The position numbers were made by a program, and so were the translations under genes. Positions 9,115 through 17,568 of a stretch of 64,000 nucleotides of DNA are shown here, one piece after another. The notes under the pieces were generated by a model. The model saw only the letters and a list, made by a program, of their open reading frames with translations, did no database searches and was not told the origin of the DNA. Source of the stretch: Pseudomonas sp. MWU13-2105 (GTDB lineage Bacteria; Pseudomonadota; Gammaproteobacteria; Pseudomonadales; Pseudomonadaceae); NCBI RefSeq assembly GCF_023242315.1, contig NZ_JALLIY010000020.1, positions 62,001 through 126,000 of the forward strand, written 5' to 3'. Every line of letters begins with the position of its first letter. Positions within the stretch are counted from its first letter, which is position 1.

Positions 9115-9930
9115 ATGCGAACGTGCCGTCGTGCTGTAACTGTTCTGGCTCTCAGCTTCATGCCGCTTGCGGCGTGGGCTGCGGTTCCTGTGGTCGATGA
9201 CAACTCCGGTAACGGTGGGAGTTATCCGCCCGCGGGTTACGGTACGAACGGCGCCTATGCCGGGGGAGGGGTTTCGACCCCTGTCTCGGCACAGGGCGAG
9301 CTGTTCAATCAATTGCAACGCATGCAGGAGCAACTCGCGCAGCAACAAGGCGTGATCGAAGTTCTGCAAAACGATATTGCGCGCATGAAGCAGGAAAACC
9401 TGGAGCGATACCAGGATCTTGATCGGCGCATAGGCAGTGGCGGCGCTCCGGCGGCTGCGGCTCCTGATAATTCTTCGACCGGTGGCAATGTCAATGCCGC
9501 CGCCGGTGCTGCACCCGCTGCCCAGACCCCCGCGGCCAGCAGCGAGCCGGGTGATCCGGCCAAGGAAAAGCTCTACTACGATGCCGCCTTCGACCTGATC
9601 AAGGCCAAGGACTTCGACAAGGCCAGCCAGGCGTTCAGCGCTTTCCTGCGCAAGTACCCGAATAGCCAGTACGCCGGCAACGCGCAGTACTGGTTGGGCG
9701 AAGTGAACCTGGCCAAGGGTGACCTGCAAGGTGCCGGCCAGGCGTTTGCCAAGGTCAGCCAGCTGTATCCCAAGCATGCCAAGGTGCCGGACTCTCTGTA
9801 CAAGCTGGCGGATGTCGAGCGTCGCCTGGGCCATACCGACAAGGTCAAGGGCATTCTGCAGCAGGTGGTTTCCCAATATCCGGGCACTTCCGCCGCGCAG
9901 TTGGCGCAGCGCGATCTGCAGCGTATGTGA
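9115..9930 (+). CDS. cpoB: Cell division coordinator CpoB (YbgF)
   Basis: A 271-residue periplasmic protein with a signal peptide ending near AWAAVP. A trimerising coiled coil follows (residues approx. 60-110), then an Ala/Pro-rich linker and three TPR repeats from approx. residue 155 (YYDAAFDLIKAKDFDKA onward). It tunes PBP1B activity and links Tol to septal peptidoglycan synthesis. Last gene of the tol-pal operon, six bases after pal and ended by a terminator. Confidence 0.95.
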   Translation: MRTCRRAVTVLALSFMPLAAWAAVPVVDDNSGNGGSYPPAGYGTNGAYAGGGVSTPVSAQGELFNQLQRMQEQLAQQQGVIEVLQNDIARMKQENLERYQDLDRRIGSGGAPAAAAPDNSSTGGNVNAAAGAAPAAQTPAASSEPGDPAKEKLYYDAAFDLIKAKDFDKASQAFSAFLRKYPNSQYAGNAQYWLGEVNLAKGDLQGAGQAFAKVSQLYPKHAKVPDSLYKLADVERRLGHTDKVKGILQQVVSQYPGTSAAQLAQRDLQRM

Positions 9931-9951
9931 CGGCCAATGGCCCGTTTGAAG

Positions 9952-9977
9952 AAACCCGCGCTTGCCGCGGGTTTTTT
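9952..9977 (+). terminator. Rho-independent terminator of the tol-pal operon
   Basis: A 9-bp stem (AAACCCGCG / CGCGGGTTT) with a five-base loop and a T-run, 21 bases after the cpoB stop. Confidence 0.9.
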
Positions 9978-10094
9978 CGTTAGAATTCACCCCCATTTTT
10001 ATGAAACACGCTGTCCTGGACTATGCGATTGCAGGTTCATGGCGGTGCCTGACTGAGGCGGACGGCCTGTTTAGCTGTTACGCCCGTGGCGACT

Positions 10095-10742
10095 ATGCAA
10101 GACACATTGAGAATTACCGAAGTTTTTTACTCGTTGCAGGGTGAAACGCGGACGGCTGGGCTGCCCACCGTTTTTGTCCGCCTGACCGGCTGCCCGCTGC
10201 GCTGCCAGTACTGCGACAGTGCCTATGCCTTCAGCGGCGGGACCCTCATGACCCTGGAAAGCCTGCTGGAGCAGGTGGCTGGTTACCGTCCGCGTTATGT
10301 CTGCGTGACCGGCGGCGAACCGCTGGCCCAGCCCAATGCTATTCCCTTGCTCAAGCAGCTCTGTGACGCCGGTTACAGCGTGTCCCTGGAAACCAGCGGG
10401 GCGCTGGATATCTCGGCGGTCGACACCCGGGTCAGTCGCGTGCTCGACCTGAAGACGCCGGGCTCGAAGGAATCGCACCGCAACCGCTACGAAAATATCC
10501 AGCTGCTGACGCCCAACGACCAGGTCAAGTTTGTGATCTGTTCGCGGGAGGACTATGACTGGGCGGTGTCCAAGCTGATCCAGTACGGTCTGGAAAAGCG
10601 TGCCGGCGAAGTGCTGTTCTCGCCGAGTCACCACGATCTGCCGGCCCGTGAGCTGGCCGACTGGATCGTCGCGGACAACCTGCCGGTGCGCCTGCAGCTG
10701 CAGTTGCATAAATATCTATGGAATGACGAGCCGGGGCGCTGA
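10095..10742 (+). CDS. queE: 7-carboxy-7-deazaguanine synthase
   Basis: A 215-residue radical-SAM enzyme converting carboxytetrahydropterin to 7-carboxy-7-deazaguanine in queuosine synthesis. The cluster motif CPLRCQYCDSAYAF (CxxxCxxC variant) and the SAM-binding GGEP are present. ATG at 10095 gives the canonical MQDTLRITE start; a GTG nine bases earlier is possible. Followed at once by queC, the next enzyme of the pathway. Confidence 0.95.
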   Translation: MQDTLRITEVFYSLQGETRTAGLPTVFVRLTGCPLRCQYCDSAYAFSGGTLMTLESLLEQVAGYRPRYVCVTGGEPLAQPNAIPLLKQLCDAGYSVSLETSGALDISAVDTRVSRVLDLKTPGSKESHRNRYENIQLLTPNDQVKFVICSREDYDWAVSKLIQYGLEKRAGEVLFSPSHHDLPARELADWIVADNLPVRLQLQLHKYLWNDEPGR

Positions 10743-10743
10743 T

Positions 10744-11433
10744 ATGACCAGCCAAGCAAGTACTGACAAGAAAGCGGTAATCCTTCTCTCCGGTGGCCTG
10801 GACTCGGCCACTGTGGTGGCCATGGCGCGCGCCCAGGGCTATAGCTGCTACACCATGAGCTTCGACTACGGCCAGCGTCACCGTGCCGAGTTGCAGGCGG
10901 CCGAGCGGGTCGCACGTGATCTCGGGGTTATCGAGCACAAGGTGATCGGCCTGAACCTCAATGGCATCGGTGGCTCGGCTCTGACCGACAGCCGCATTGA
11001 CGTGCCCGAAGCGCCGAGTGAAGGGATCCCGGTGACCTACGTGCCGGCCCGCAACACCGTGTTCCTGTCGCTGGCCCTGGGCTGGGCTGAAGTGCTCGGT
11101 GCCCGGGATATCTTTATCGGGGTCAACGCGGTGGACTATTCCGGTTATCCGGATTGCCGTCCCGAGTTCATCGAGGCCTTTGAAACCCTGGCTAACCTCG
11201 CGACCAAGGCCGGCGTCGAGGGCAATGGTTTCCGGATCCAGGCCCCGCTGCAGAACCTCAGCAAGGGCGATATCGTCCAGGCCGGAATCAAGCTCGGGGT
11301 CGACTATTCGCTGACCGTGTCCTGCTATCAAGCGGATGCTAACGGCTTTGCATGTGGGAAATGTGACAGCTGCCGGCTACGTGCTGAAGGCTTCGCAGCA
11401 GCCGGAATCAGTGATCCGACACGTTATTTTTGA
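10744..11433 (+). CDS. queC: 7-cyano-7-deazaguanine (preQ0) synthase
   Basis: A 229-residue ATP-dependent ligase making preQ0 from 7-carboxy-7-deazaguanine. The PP-loop SGGLDSATV and the zinc-binding CGKCDSCRLR at the C-terminus are intact. The ATG at 10744 lies one base after the queE stop. Any frame extension upstream overlaps queE and is rejected. Confidence 0.96.
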   Translation: MTSQASTDKKAVILLSGGLDSATVVAMARAQGYSCYTMSFDYGQRHRAELQAAERVARDLGVIEHKVIGLNLNGIGGSALTDSRIDVPEAPSEGIPVTYVPARNTVFLSLALGWAEVLGARDIFIGVNAVDYSGYPDCRPEFIEAFETLANLATKAGVEGNGFRIQAPLQNLSKGDIVQAGIKLGVDYSLTVSCYQADANGFACGKCDSCRLRAEGFAAAGISDPTRYF

Positions 11434-11496
11434 TTTTTTTCATTTAAGGTGTTGAATTCCCGTTATAAATCAGTATTATACGCACCACCACACAGC

Positions 11497-11572
11497 GGGT
11501 CGTTAGCTCAGTTGGTAGAGCAGTTGGCTTTTAACCAATTGGTCGTAGGTTCGAATCCCACACGACCCACCA
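11497..11572 (+). tRNA. tRNA-Lys(TTT)
   Basis: A 76-nt cloverleaf: acceptor GGGTCGT pairs with ACGACCC, anticodon loop CTTTTAA, T-arm GGTTCGAATCC, and encoded CCA. Nearly identical to E. coli tRNA-Lys. Confidence 0.98.
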
Positions 11573-11588
11573 TATTTGTTGTAGAAGA

Positions 11589-11633
11589 AAATCCGGAAAG
11601 CCCACGAGAGTGAGGATTTCCGGATTTTTTTTG
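11589..11633 (+). terminator. Terminator after tRNA-Lys
   Basis: An 11-bp perfect stem (AAATCCGGAAA / TTTCCGGATTT) with a 17-base loop and a long T-run, shortly after the tRNA. Confidence 0.8.
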
Positions 11634-12082
11634 CCCGAAAAATGGCACGTTGAGCGGTTCTCAAGTCGTAAAGGGCGCACGCTTACCTGCTGGCATGCAG
11701 TCGTCTGGCACGAACGTAAGTTTTGAACGGGCGTGATCTCAATATGGGACGGTCGGCTTGGAGGGGCGAGGCTAGAGAGTTTGTCAATCGGTGGTTTGTC
11801 TGCCTTCTGGCGACAGAATCAGGATAGAACTGAACCTTGTACAAGCATTGCATTGAGCGGCAGAGTACTGAATCAGCTCGGTGTCGAAGACTAGCTTAGG
11901 GATTTTCCTACCCCGTTCCCCATCTTCCCTACCCTGAAATAGGGATGCTCCGATGGCGCGATCGCGCGCATGCGGCGATATTTTTTCATGCCCGTCATGT
12001 TCCACCGCTTGCCGGTTCGATAGACAAGAGCGCTGCGGAACATTCAGCGAGGGCTTGTCGCTACCTGAAAAGGAGCTCGATC
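11634..12082. other. Intergenic region upstream of the HD-GYP gene
   Basis: No gene is supported here. It holds the first copy of a two-part TAGGGAT / CCTA element (11896-11954) and the AGGAG ribosome-binding site of the next gene. An upstream extension of the HD-GYP frame to 11945 is open but would include low-quality sequence and the element itself. Confidence 0.6.
11896..11954 (+). promoter_or_regulatory. Two-part TAGGGAT/CCTA element, copy 1
   Basis: TTAGGGATTTTCCTA, then 26 bases, then AAATAGGGATGCTCCGAT. A second copy with exactly the same internal spacing lies at 13305-13363. The second part includes an inverted CCTA-N8-TAGG pair. Placed upstream of the HD-GYP gene at 12083; NarL-type regulators bind short inverted heptamers of this kind, but the binding protein is unknown. 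Confidence 0.55.
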
Positions 12083-13351
12083 GTGCTGAAAAAAGTCTTC
12101 GTGGCGGACCTGAGCGTTGGCATGTATATCCAGGAGCTGTGCGGTCCCTGGATCGATCATCCGTTCTGGAAAAGGAGCTTTCTGCTTGAGGATGAGCCGA
12201 CCCTGGCGAAAGTCCGCGACTCCTCCATTACCCATGTATGGATTGACCCTGCCAAGGGAATCGACACGCCGCTGGTAGCGCAGGATGAGCCCCTTTGCGA
12301 AGGGCCTGCTGTTACTCCTGTTGTACCAATAGTATCGGTCCTCCCGCGCGCGCCCAAGCCCGAGCGCGCCCGGGTAGCGATGAGCGACGAGCTGCTGCGG
12401 GCCGCGAATGTCTGTTCCAGGTCCAAGGCCGCGGTCATGGAGATGTTTGGCGATCTGCGCATGGGCAGGGTCATCCAGATGGATCACATGGCCGATATGG
12501 TGCGCGAGATCTCCGACTCATTGATGCGCCATCCGGACGCCTTGATCAATCTGGCCCGACTCAAGTCCGCCGACGAATACACCTACATGCATTCGGTGGC
12601 GGTCTGTGGCTTGATGATCGGCCTGGCCCGCCAGTTGGGCCTGCCGCCGCCGCTGGTACAGGATGCCGGGCTCGCCGGCCTGCTCCACGACATCGGCAAG
12701 ATGGCCGTACCGGAGGCCATCCTCAACAAGCCATCGGCGTTGACTGACAGCGAGTTCGAGACGATCTGTTCACACCCTGAGGCCGGGACACATTTGCTTG
12801 ACGGCCGTCACTTCAGCTTACGGGTGCTGGACGTTTGCCTGCATCACCACGAGAAAATCGACGGTAGCGGTTACCCCCACAAGCTGCGTGGCACCCAGAT
12901 CAGCCTGTTCGCGCGGATGGCCGCGGTCTGCGATGTCTACGACGCGATTACCTCGGATCGTCCCTACCGCCGTCACTGGGGGGCGGCGGAGTCGATTCAT
13001 CGCATGGCTTTGTGGGAGGGGCACTTCGATCAGAAGGTGCTCTATGCCTTTGTCAGATGCGTCGGGATCTATCCGGTGGGAGCGCTGGTGCGCCTGCGCA
13101 GCGAGCGCCTGGCCATCGTCATGGAGCAGAACGCCGGCTCCTTGCTGATCCCCATGGTCAAGGTTTTCTACTCGATATCGCGCGATATGCCGGTGGCCCA
13201 GGAGCTGGTGGATCTGGCCAGCGGGCAGGACGCGATCGTCGGCCTGGAGTTGGAAAAAAACTGGGGCTTCAACAATCTCGAGGTGCTTTGGACGGATGGC
13301 GTTTGTAGGGATTTTCCTAATCACCGTCCCGCAAATCCTAGTTGCAAATAG
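12083..13351 (+). CDS. HD-GYP domain c-di-GMP phosphodiesterase (DUF3391)
   Basis: A 422-residue cytoplasmic protein. The N-terminus (MLKKVFVADLSVGMYI) matches the DUF3391 domain often found before HD-GYP. The HD-GYP domain spans approx. residues 165-350, with HDIGK near residue 202 and the GSGYP motif near 261, so it should hydrolyse c-di-GMP. GTG at 12083 is preferred because AAAAGGAG lies seven bases upstream and the DUF3391 start fits; an in-frame ATG at 11945 is less likely. First of the c-di-GMP genes flanking the chemosensory cluster. Confidence 0.88.
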   Translation: MLKKVFVADLSVGMYIQELCGPWIDHPFWKRSFLLEDEPTLAKVRDSSITHVWIDPAKGIDTPLVAQDEPLCEGPAVTPVVPIVSVLPRAPKPERARVAMSDELLRAANVCSRSKAAVMEMFGDLRMGRVIQMDHMADMVREISDSLMRHPDALINLARLKSADEYTYMHSVAVCGLMIGLARQLGLPPPLVQDAGLAGLLHDIGKMAVPEAILNKPSALTDSEFETICSHPEAGTHLLDGRHFSLRVLDVCLHHHEKIDGSGYPHKLRGTQISLFARMAAVCDVYDAITSDRPYRRHWGAAESIHRMALWEGHFDQKVLYAFVRCVGIYPVGALVRLRSERLAIVMEQNAGSLLIPMVKVFYSISRDMPVAQELVDLASGQDAIVGLELEKNWGFNNLEVLWTDGVCRDFPNHRPANPSCK

Positions 13352-13363
13352 GGATGCTCCGAT
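13305..13363 (+). promoter_or_regulatory. Two-part TAGGGAT/CCTA element, copy 2
   Basis: GTAGGGATTTTCCTA, 26 bases, then AAATAGGGATGCTCCGAT. It overlaps the 3' end of the HD-GYP gene and lies upstream of the MCP-like gene. The same-length spacer differs in sequence from copy 1, so only the motif and its spacing are conserved, including the CCTA-N8-TAGG inverted pair. Confidence 0.55.
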
Positions 13364-13487
13364 AGTTGCGTTGATGTCGTTGAGCCACTCTTTCTCCAGA
13401 CCGACGGAAATACCAGAACACTGCTGTTGCCTGCTGCATGGCCGCTGTCCTGGTTTTTCTGACCCGCCCTGATCTGGAGAGACGAAG

Positions 13488-14669
13488 GTGAAAGGACAGA
13501 CGCTATCTTCCCCTGTGAATCTGACTCTGCTACCCGTGGTCTTGAGCGGTGCGCTCGGTTGCCTGGCGATCCTGCTCGGCATGGGCCTGAACGGTCTGGC
13601 CATGGGCAGCTGTGCCGCCGTGCTGTTGGGCTCGCTGTTGATGGGCTCTGTTGCCTTGCGTGCCCTGAACGCCGGGCAACGCCAGCAGGAACAGGCACTT
13701 GAGCAGTTGCGCAGGCCAGTGGCGGCGTCGCCGGATGAGGGCTTGGGCGAAGTCTGCACCCAGGTTCTGCCTATCTGGTGTCGCCAGATCGACGCGGCCC
13801 GCAGCCTCAGTGAAGAGTCGATTCTCAAGCTCAGCAATCGTTTCGCCACCTTATCGGGCGATATCAGTGCTTCGGCTTCCAGCGACGCCGGGCAGACTTC
13901 CGGGGCCAGGTTGGTGGAGATCCTCGAGATCGGTCAGCGCGACCTGGACGCGATCATGCTCGCGCTGCGCAGCGCCCTCCTGCGCAAAGAGTCGGAGCTC
14001 AAGGAAGTCTTGATGCTGTCCGACTTCACCTCGCAGTTGCAGGAGATGGCCAAGTTTGTCGGTGACATCGCCCGCCAGACCAATCTGCTGGCGCTCAACG
14101 CGGCCATCGAAGCGGCCCGTGCCGGTGACGCCGGTCGCGGTTTCGCGGTGGTGGCGGACGAAGTTCGCAAGCTGTCCAGCCTGTCCGGCGAAACCGGTCT
14201 GAAAATCAGTGAAACGGTCAACACCGTCAATGCCGCGATCGCCAGGACCGTCGAGTTGTCCCGGCATCAGGCACAGCAGGACTCGCAAACCCTGGCCCAC
14301 TCCGAGCAGTTGGTATCCCAGGTCATTGAGCATTTTCGGCACAACGCCCAGGCCATCGTCGACACCAGCAGCACCCTGCAGCAGCAGAGCGAAAACGTCG
14401 CGAGCGAGATCGCCGGCGTGCTGGTGGCCCTGCAGTTCCAGGACCGGGTCAGCCAGATGCTCAGCCTGGTCAACAATGACCTCGGCAAGTTGCGTGATCA
14501 ACTGAGCGAACGTGAACAACTCAGCCAGGCCGGCGCTACGCCGCCACCGATTGCCGCCCATGATTGGCTCGAGCAACTGGCCAGTACCTACACCATGCCA
14601 GAGCAACACGCGATTCATCACGGCAAGTCCCTGGCTGGCAGTGCTTCATCCGACATCACCTTTTTCTAG
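13488..14669 (+). CDS. Membrane MCP-like protein with short N-terminus
   Basis: A 393-residue protein. Two hydrophobic segments (approx. residues 12-32 and 36-58) are separated by only a few residues, so there is almost no periplasmic sensor. A methyl-accepting signalling core follows, with the conserved hairpin tip NLLALNAAIEAARAG near residue 200. After the core comes ALQFQDRVSQML (approx. residues 314-325), whose DxxxQ pattern resembles the CheZ phosphatase motif. GTG start with a GACGAAGG site. First gene of the chemosensory run; it may receive its input from partner proteins. Confidence 0.85.
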   Translation: MKGQTLSSPVNLTLLPVVLSGALGCLAILLGMGLNGLAMGSCAAVLLGSLLMGSVALRALNAGQRQQEQALEQLRRPVAASPDEGLGEVCTQVLPIWCRQIDAARSLSEESILKLSNRFATLSGDISASASSDAGQTSGARLVEILEIGQRDLDAIMLALRSALLRKESELKEVLMLSDFTSQLQEMAKFVGDIARQTNLLALNAAIEAARAGDAGRGFAVVADEVRKLSSLSGETGLKISETVNTVNAAIARTVELSRHQAQQDSQTLAHSEQLVSQVIEHFRHNAQAIVDTSSTLQQQSENVASEIAGVLVALQFQDRVSQMLSLVNNDLGKLRDQLSEREQLSQAGATPPPIAAHDWLEQLASTYTMPEQHAIHHGKSLAGSASSDITFF

Positions 14670-14681
14670 GGAGTATCCCCC

Positions 14682-15050
14682 ATGAACAAAACCATTCTGA
14701 TCGTCGATGACTCCGCGTCCATTCGCCAGGTGGTCAGCATCACCCTCAAGGGCGCCGGTTACGACGTGATCGAGGGCTGCGACGGCAGGGATGCCTTGAG
14801 CAAGCTCGACGGTCGCAAGATCCACCTGATCGTCAGCGACTTGAATATGCCGAACATGGACGGCCTCAGCTTCGTCAAGGCTGCCAAGCAACTGCCGGCC
14901 TACAAATTCACGCCAGTGATCATGCTCACCACCGAGGCATCGGAGTCGATGAAACAGCAGGGCCAGGCCATCGGCGCGAAGGCCTGGATGGTCAAGCCAT
15001 TCCAGCCGGCCCAGATGCTCAGTGCCGTATCCAGATTGATCATGCCGTAG
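14682..15050 (+). CDS. cheY: CheY-like single-domain response regulator
   Basis: A 122-residue receiver domain. Phosphoacceptor Asp is at approx. residue 53 (SDLNMPNMDG); acidic pair DD at 9-10; switch Thr in MLTTEAS; Lys in VKPFQPA. No output domain. Lies between the MCP-like gene and the STAS gene, as in the Che2-type clusters of Pseudomonas. Confidence 0.93.
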   Translation: MNKTILIVDDSASIRQVVSITLKGAGYDVIEGCDGRDALSKLDGRKIHLIVSDLNMPNMDGLSFVKAAKQLPAYKFTPVIMLTTEASESMKQQGQAIGAKAWMVKPFQPAQMLSAVSRLIMP

Positions 15051-15081
15051 CCGTCTAGGACGTCCTGGAAAGGAGATTGTC

Positions 15082-15399
15082 ATGCCACATACCATGCCCT
15101 GCCTGCGTCGGATCCTGGTCCTCGAGGGACCGCTGACCATCTACACCGCGACCGAGCGCCGGGACCTGTTGCTGGAACTGTTTCCCCTGGCGCAAGAGGT
15201 GGAGATGGACCTGGGCAGTGTCGACGAATTGGACACCGCCGGCCTGCAATTGCTGGTGCTGGCCAAGCAGGAGTCGATCCGCCAGGGCCGCACCCTGATC
15301 CTGAGCAATCACAGCGCCGCGGTACTCCAGGCCTTCGACTTGAGTGGGTTGCACCACTATTTCGATGAGCCGGCCGCCGTCCATGCGCAGAGAGGGTGA
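15082..15399 (+). CDS. STAS-domain protein of the chemosensory cluster
   Basis: A 105-residue STAS/anti-anti-sigma-like domain (MDLGSVDELDTAGLQLLVLAKQ). The position that is a phosphorylated Ser in SpoIIAA-type proteins appears as DTAG, with Thr available. RBS AAAGGAG. It ends five bases before cheA. Such small STAS proteins occur beside CheA in several environmental Che clusters; a role as partner or phosphate sink is inference. Confidence 0.85.
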   Translation: MPHTMPCLRRILVLEGPLTIYTATERRDLLLELFPLAQEVEMDLGSVDELDTAGLQLLVLAKQESIRQGRTLILSNHSAAVLQAFDLSGLHHYFDEPAAVHAQRG

Positions 15400-15403
15400 G
15401 GCC

Positions 15404-17545
15404 ATGACTTCGCCGATGAACCTGGACGATGTGCTGCAGACTTTTATCGCCGAAAGCCAGGAGTTGCTGTTGCTGATGGAGGACGCGCTGCTGCAGATCG
15501 AGCAGGTCCCCGATGACGTCGACACGATCAACGCGTTGTTTCGTGTGGCCCACACCATCAAGGGCTCCGCCGGCCTGTTCGGCCTGACCCCGATCGTCGC
15601 CTTCACCCATGTGGCGGAAAGCGTGCTGGACCGGGTCCGCGGTAACGAGCTGCGGGTGGACGAGGCACTCAGTGCGTTGTTCCTGCAGGTTCGCGACCAC
15701 TTGGGTGAACTGATCGACCTGCTGGCCCGCCATGGCGATCTGCAAGGTCTGAGCGCTGATCATGAGCGCCAGGGCAGCACCCTGGTTGCCCGGCTCAATC
15801 GTTATCTGGAACCGCCGTCGGTGTCCGAACCAGAGGCGCCTGTAGCCACGGTGGCGAGCGATTCGGCGGGCGGGCTGCGTCATTGGCACCTGTCGCTGCG
15901 TTTCGGCAGCGATGTGCTACGCAACGGCATGGACCCCTTGTCCTTTCTGCGCTACCTCAAGAGCTTCGGGCAGATCACCGGGGTCGTCTGCATGACCGAC
16001 AGCTTGCCCGAGGTCGCGGCCATGGACCCTGAAAGCTGCTACCTGGGGTTCGAGTTGGGTTTTGTCAGTGAGGCCGATCAGGCGACCATCGAAGGCGCCT
16101 TCGACTTCGTTCGCGAAGACAGCCAGATCTGCGTGTTGCCGCCCGAGCGCCAGATCGCGGACTTCCAGGCGCTGATCGGGCGCCTGGGCAGCGACCCGGA
16201 GGTTTTGCTGGCGGCGTTCATCGCCTGTGGCTCGTTGACCCGGGAGGACTGGCGGCAGGCAACCCAAGCGCCGGAGCCGGCTGCCGAGGCGGCACTGGAT
16301 CAAGTGTTGTCTCAAAGTGACGGAGTGTCCCGCACCAAGTCCCCCAGGGAGGCCCGTCCGGTCGAGGGCAACCTGATTCGCGTCGATGCCGGCAAGCTCG
16401 ATCAGCTGATCAACCTGGTGGGCGAACTGATCATTGCCGGTGCCGGAGCCAACCTGGTGGCGGTGCGTAGCGGTATCGGCGAGATGATCGAAGCCGCCAG
16501 TTCCCTGTCGCGCCTGGTCGAGGAGGTGCGCGACAGCGCCCTGACCCTGCGCATGGTGCAGATCGGTGCGACCTTCAACCGCTTCCAGCGGGTGGTCCGC
16601 GATGTCTCCAAGGAGCTGGGCAAAGACATTCTCCTGGAGGTCAACGGTGCGGAAACCGAACTGGACAAAACGGTGGTCGAGCGCATTGGCGACCCCTTGA
16701 CCCATCTGGTGCGCAACGCCATGGATCATGGCATCGAAGCCGTGCAAGTGCGCCGCGAACGGGGCAAGCCGGCGCAGGGCCGCGTTCGCCTCAACGCCTA
16801 TCACGAGGCCAGCAGCATTGTCATCGAAGTCTCCGACGACGGCGGTGGCCTGAACAAGCAACGGATCCTGGCCAAGGCCCGCGAGCGCGGGTTGCTGGCC
16901 GAAGGGCAGGTGCTGGCGGACAAGGACATTCTCAACCTGATCTTCGAGCCGGGTTTCTCCACCGCCGAGCAAGTCAGCAGCCTCTCCGGACGCGGCGTGG
17001 GCATGGATGTGGTGAAGAGGAACATCGTTGCCCTGCGCGGTAGCGTCAACCTGGAAAGCGAGGAGGGCGTCGGCACCACGGTGCGCATCCGCCTGCCACT
17101 GACCCTGGCGATCATCGATGGCTTTCTCATCGGCGTCGGCAAGGCCTCTTATGTGGTGCCCCTGGACATGGTCGAGGAGTGCATCGAGCTGATGGCCGAC
17201 GATCACAACAATCAAGACTATCTGGACCTCCGCGGCTCGGTGCTGCCGGTCCTGCGGCTACGGGAGATGTTTGCCATCGACGAGCCGAACCATGGCCGTG
17301 AAAACATTGTGGTGGTGCATTACGCCGGCGTTCGGGTGGGGCTGGTGGTTGATCAGTTGCTGGGCGAGTTCCAGACCGTGATCAAGCCATTGGGCAAGTT
17401 GTTCGGCACGGCCCATGGATTGGGTGGTTTCACCATTTTGGGGAGCGGCGCGGTGGCGCTGATCCTGGATATTCCCAACCTACTCGGGCAAGTCGCCAGC
17501 CAGCAGAAACACGGCACGACCCTCAGCCCCGAACTGACTCAATAG
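15404..17545 (+). CDS. cheA: Chemotaxis histidine kinase CheA
   Basis: A 713-residue hybrid-free CheA. The N-terminal HPt domain has phospho-His at approx. residue 50 (HTIKGSAG). A long middle segment follows, then the dimerisation domain (residues approx. 335-400), a GHKL ATPase with N-box near residue 438 (NAMDHGIEAV) and G boxes DDGGG and GRGVGMDVV, and a C-terminal CheW-like domain. ATG at 15404 has GAGGG upstream; an ATG at 15383 is also in frame but overlaps the STAS gene. Confidence 0.94.
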   Translation: MTSPMNLDDVLQTFIAESQELLLLMEDALLQIEQVPDDVDTINALFRVAHTIKGSAGLFGLTPIVAFTHVAESVLDRVRGNELRVDEALSALFLQVRDHLGELIDLLARHGDLQGLSADHERQGSTLVARLNRYLEPPSVSEPEAPVATVASDSAGGLRHWHLSLRFGSDVLRNGMDPLSFLRYLKSFGQITGVVCMTDSLPEVAAMDPESCYLGFELGFVSEADQATIEGAFDFVREDSQICVLPPERQIADFQALIGRLGSDPEVLLAAFIACGSLTREDWRQATQAPEPAAEAALDQVLSQSDGVSRTKSPREARPVEGNLIRVDAGKLDQLINLVGELIIAGAGANLVAVRSGIGEMIEAASSLSRLVEEVRDSALTLRMVQIGATFNRFQRVVRDVSKELGKDILLEVNGAETELDKTVVERIGDPLTHLVRNAMDHGIEAVQVRRERGKPAQGRVRLNAYHEASSIVIEVSDDGGGLNKQRILAKARERGLLAEGQVLADKDILNLIFEPGFSTAEQVSSLSGRGVGMDVVKRNIVALRGSVNLESEEGVGTTVRIRLPLTLAIIDGFLIGVGKASYVVPLDMVEECIELMADDHNNQDYLDLRGSVLPVLRLREMFAIDEPNHGRENIVVVHYAGVRVGLVVDQLLGEFQTVIKPLGKLFGTAHGLGGFTILGSGAVALILDIPNLLGQVASQQKHGTTLSPELTQ

Positions 17546-17568
17546 TCTTCACCCTGGAGTGCAGCCTC

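Noticed and set aside
9978..10094. Possible preQ1 riboswitch before queE
   Set aside because: The region shows no clear H-type pseudoknot elements or conserved preQ1 aptamer bases.
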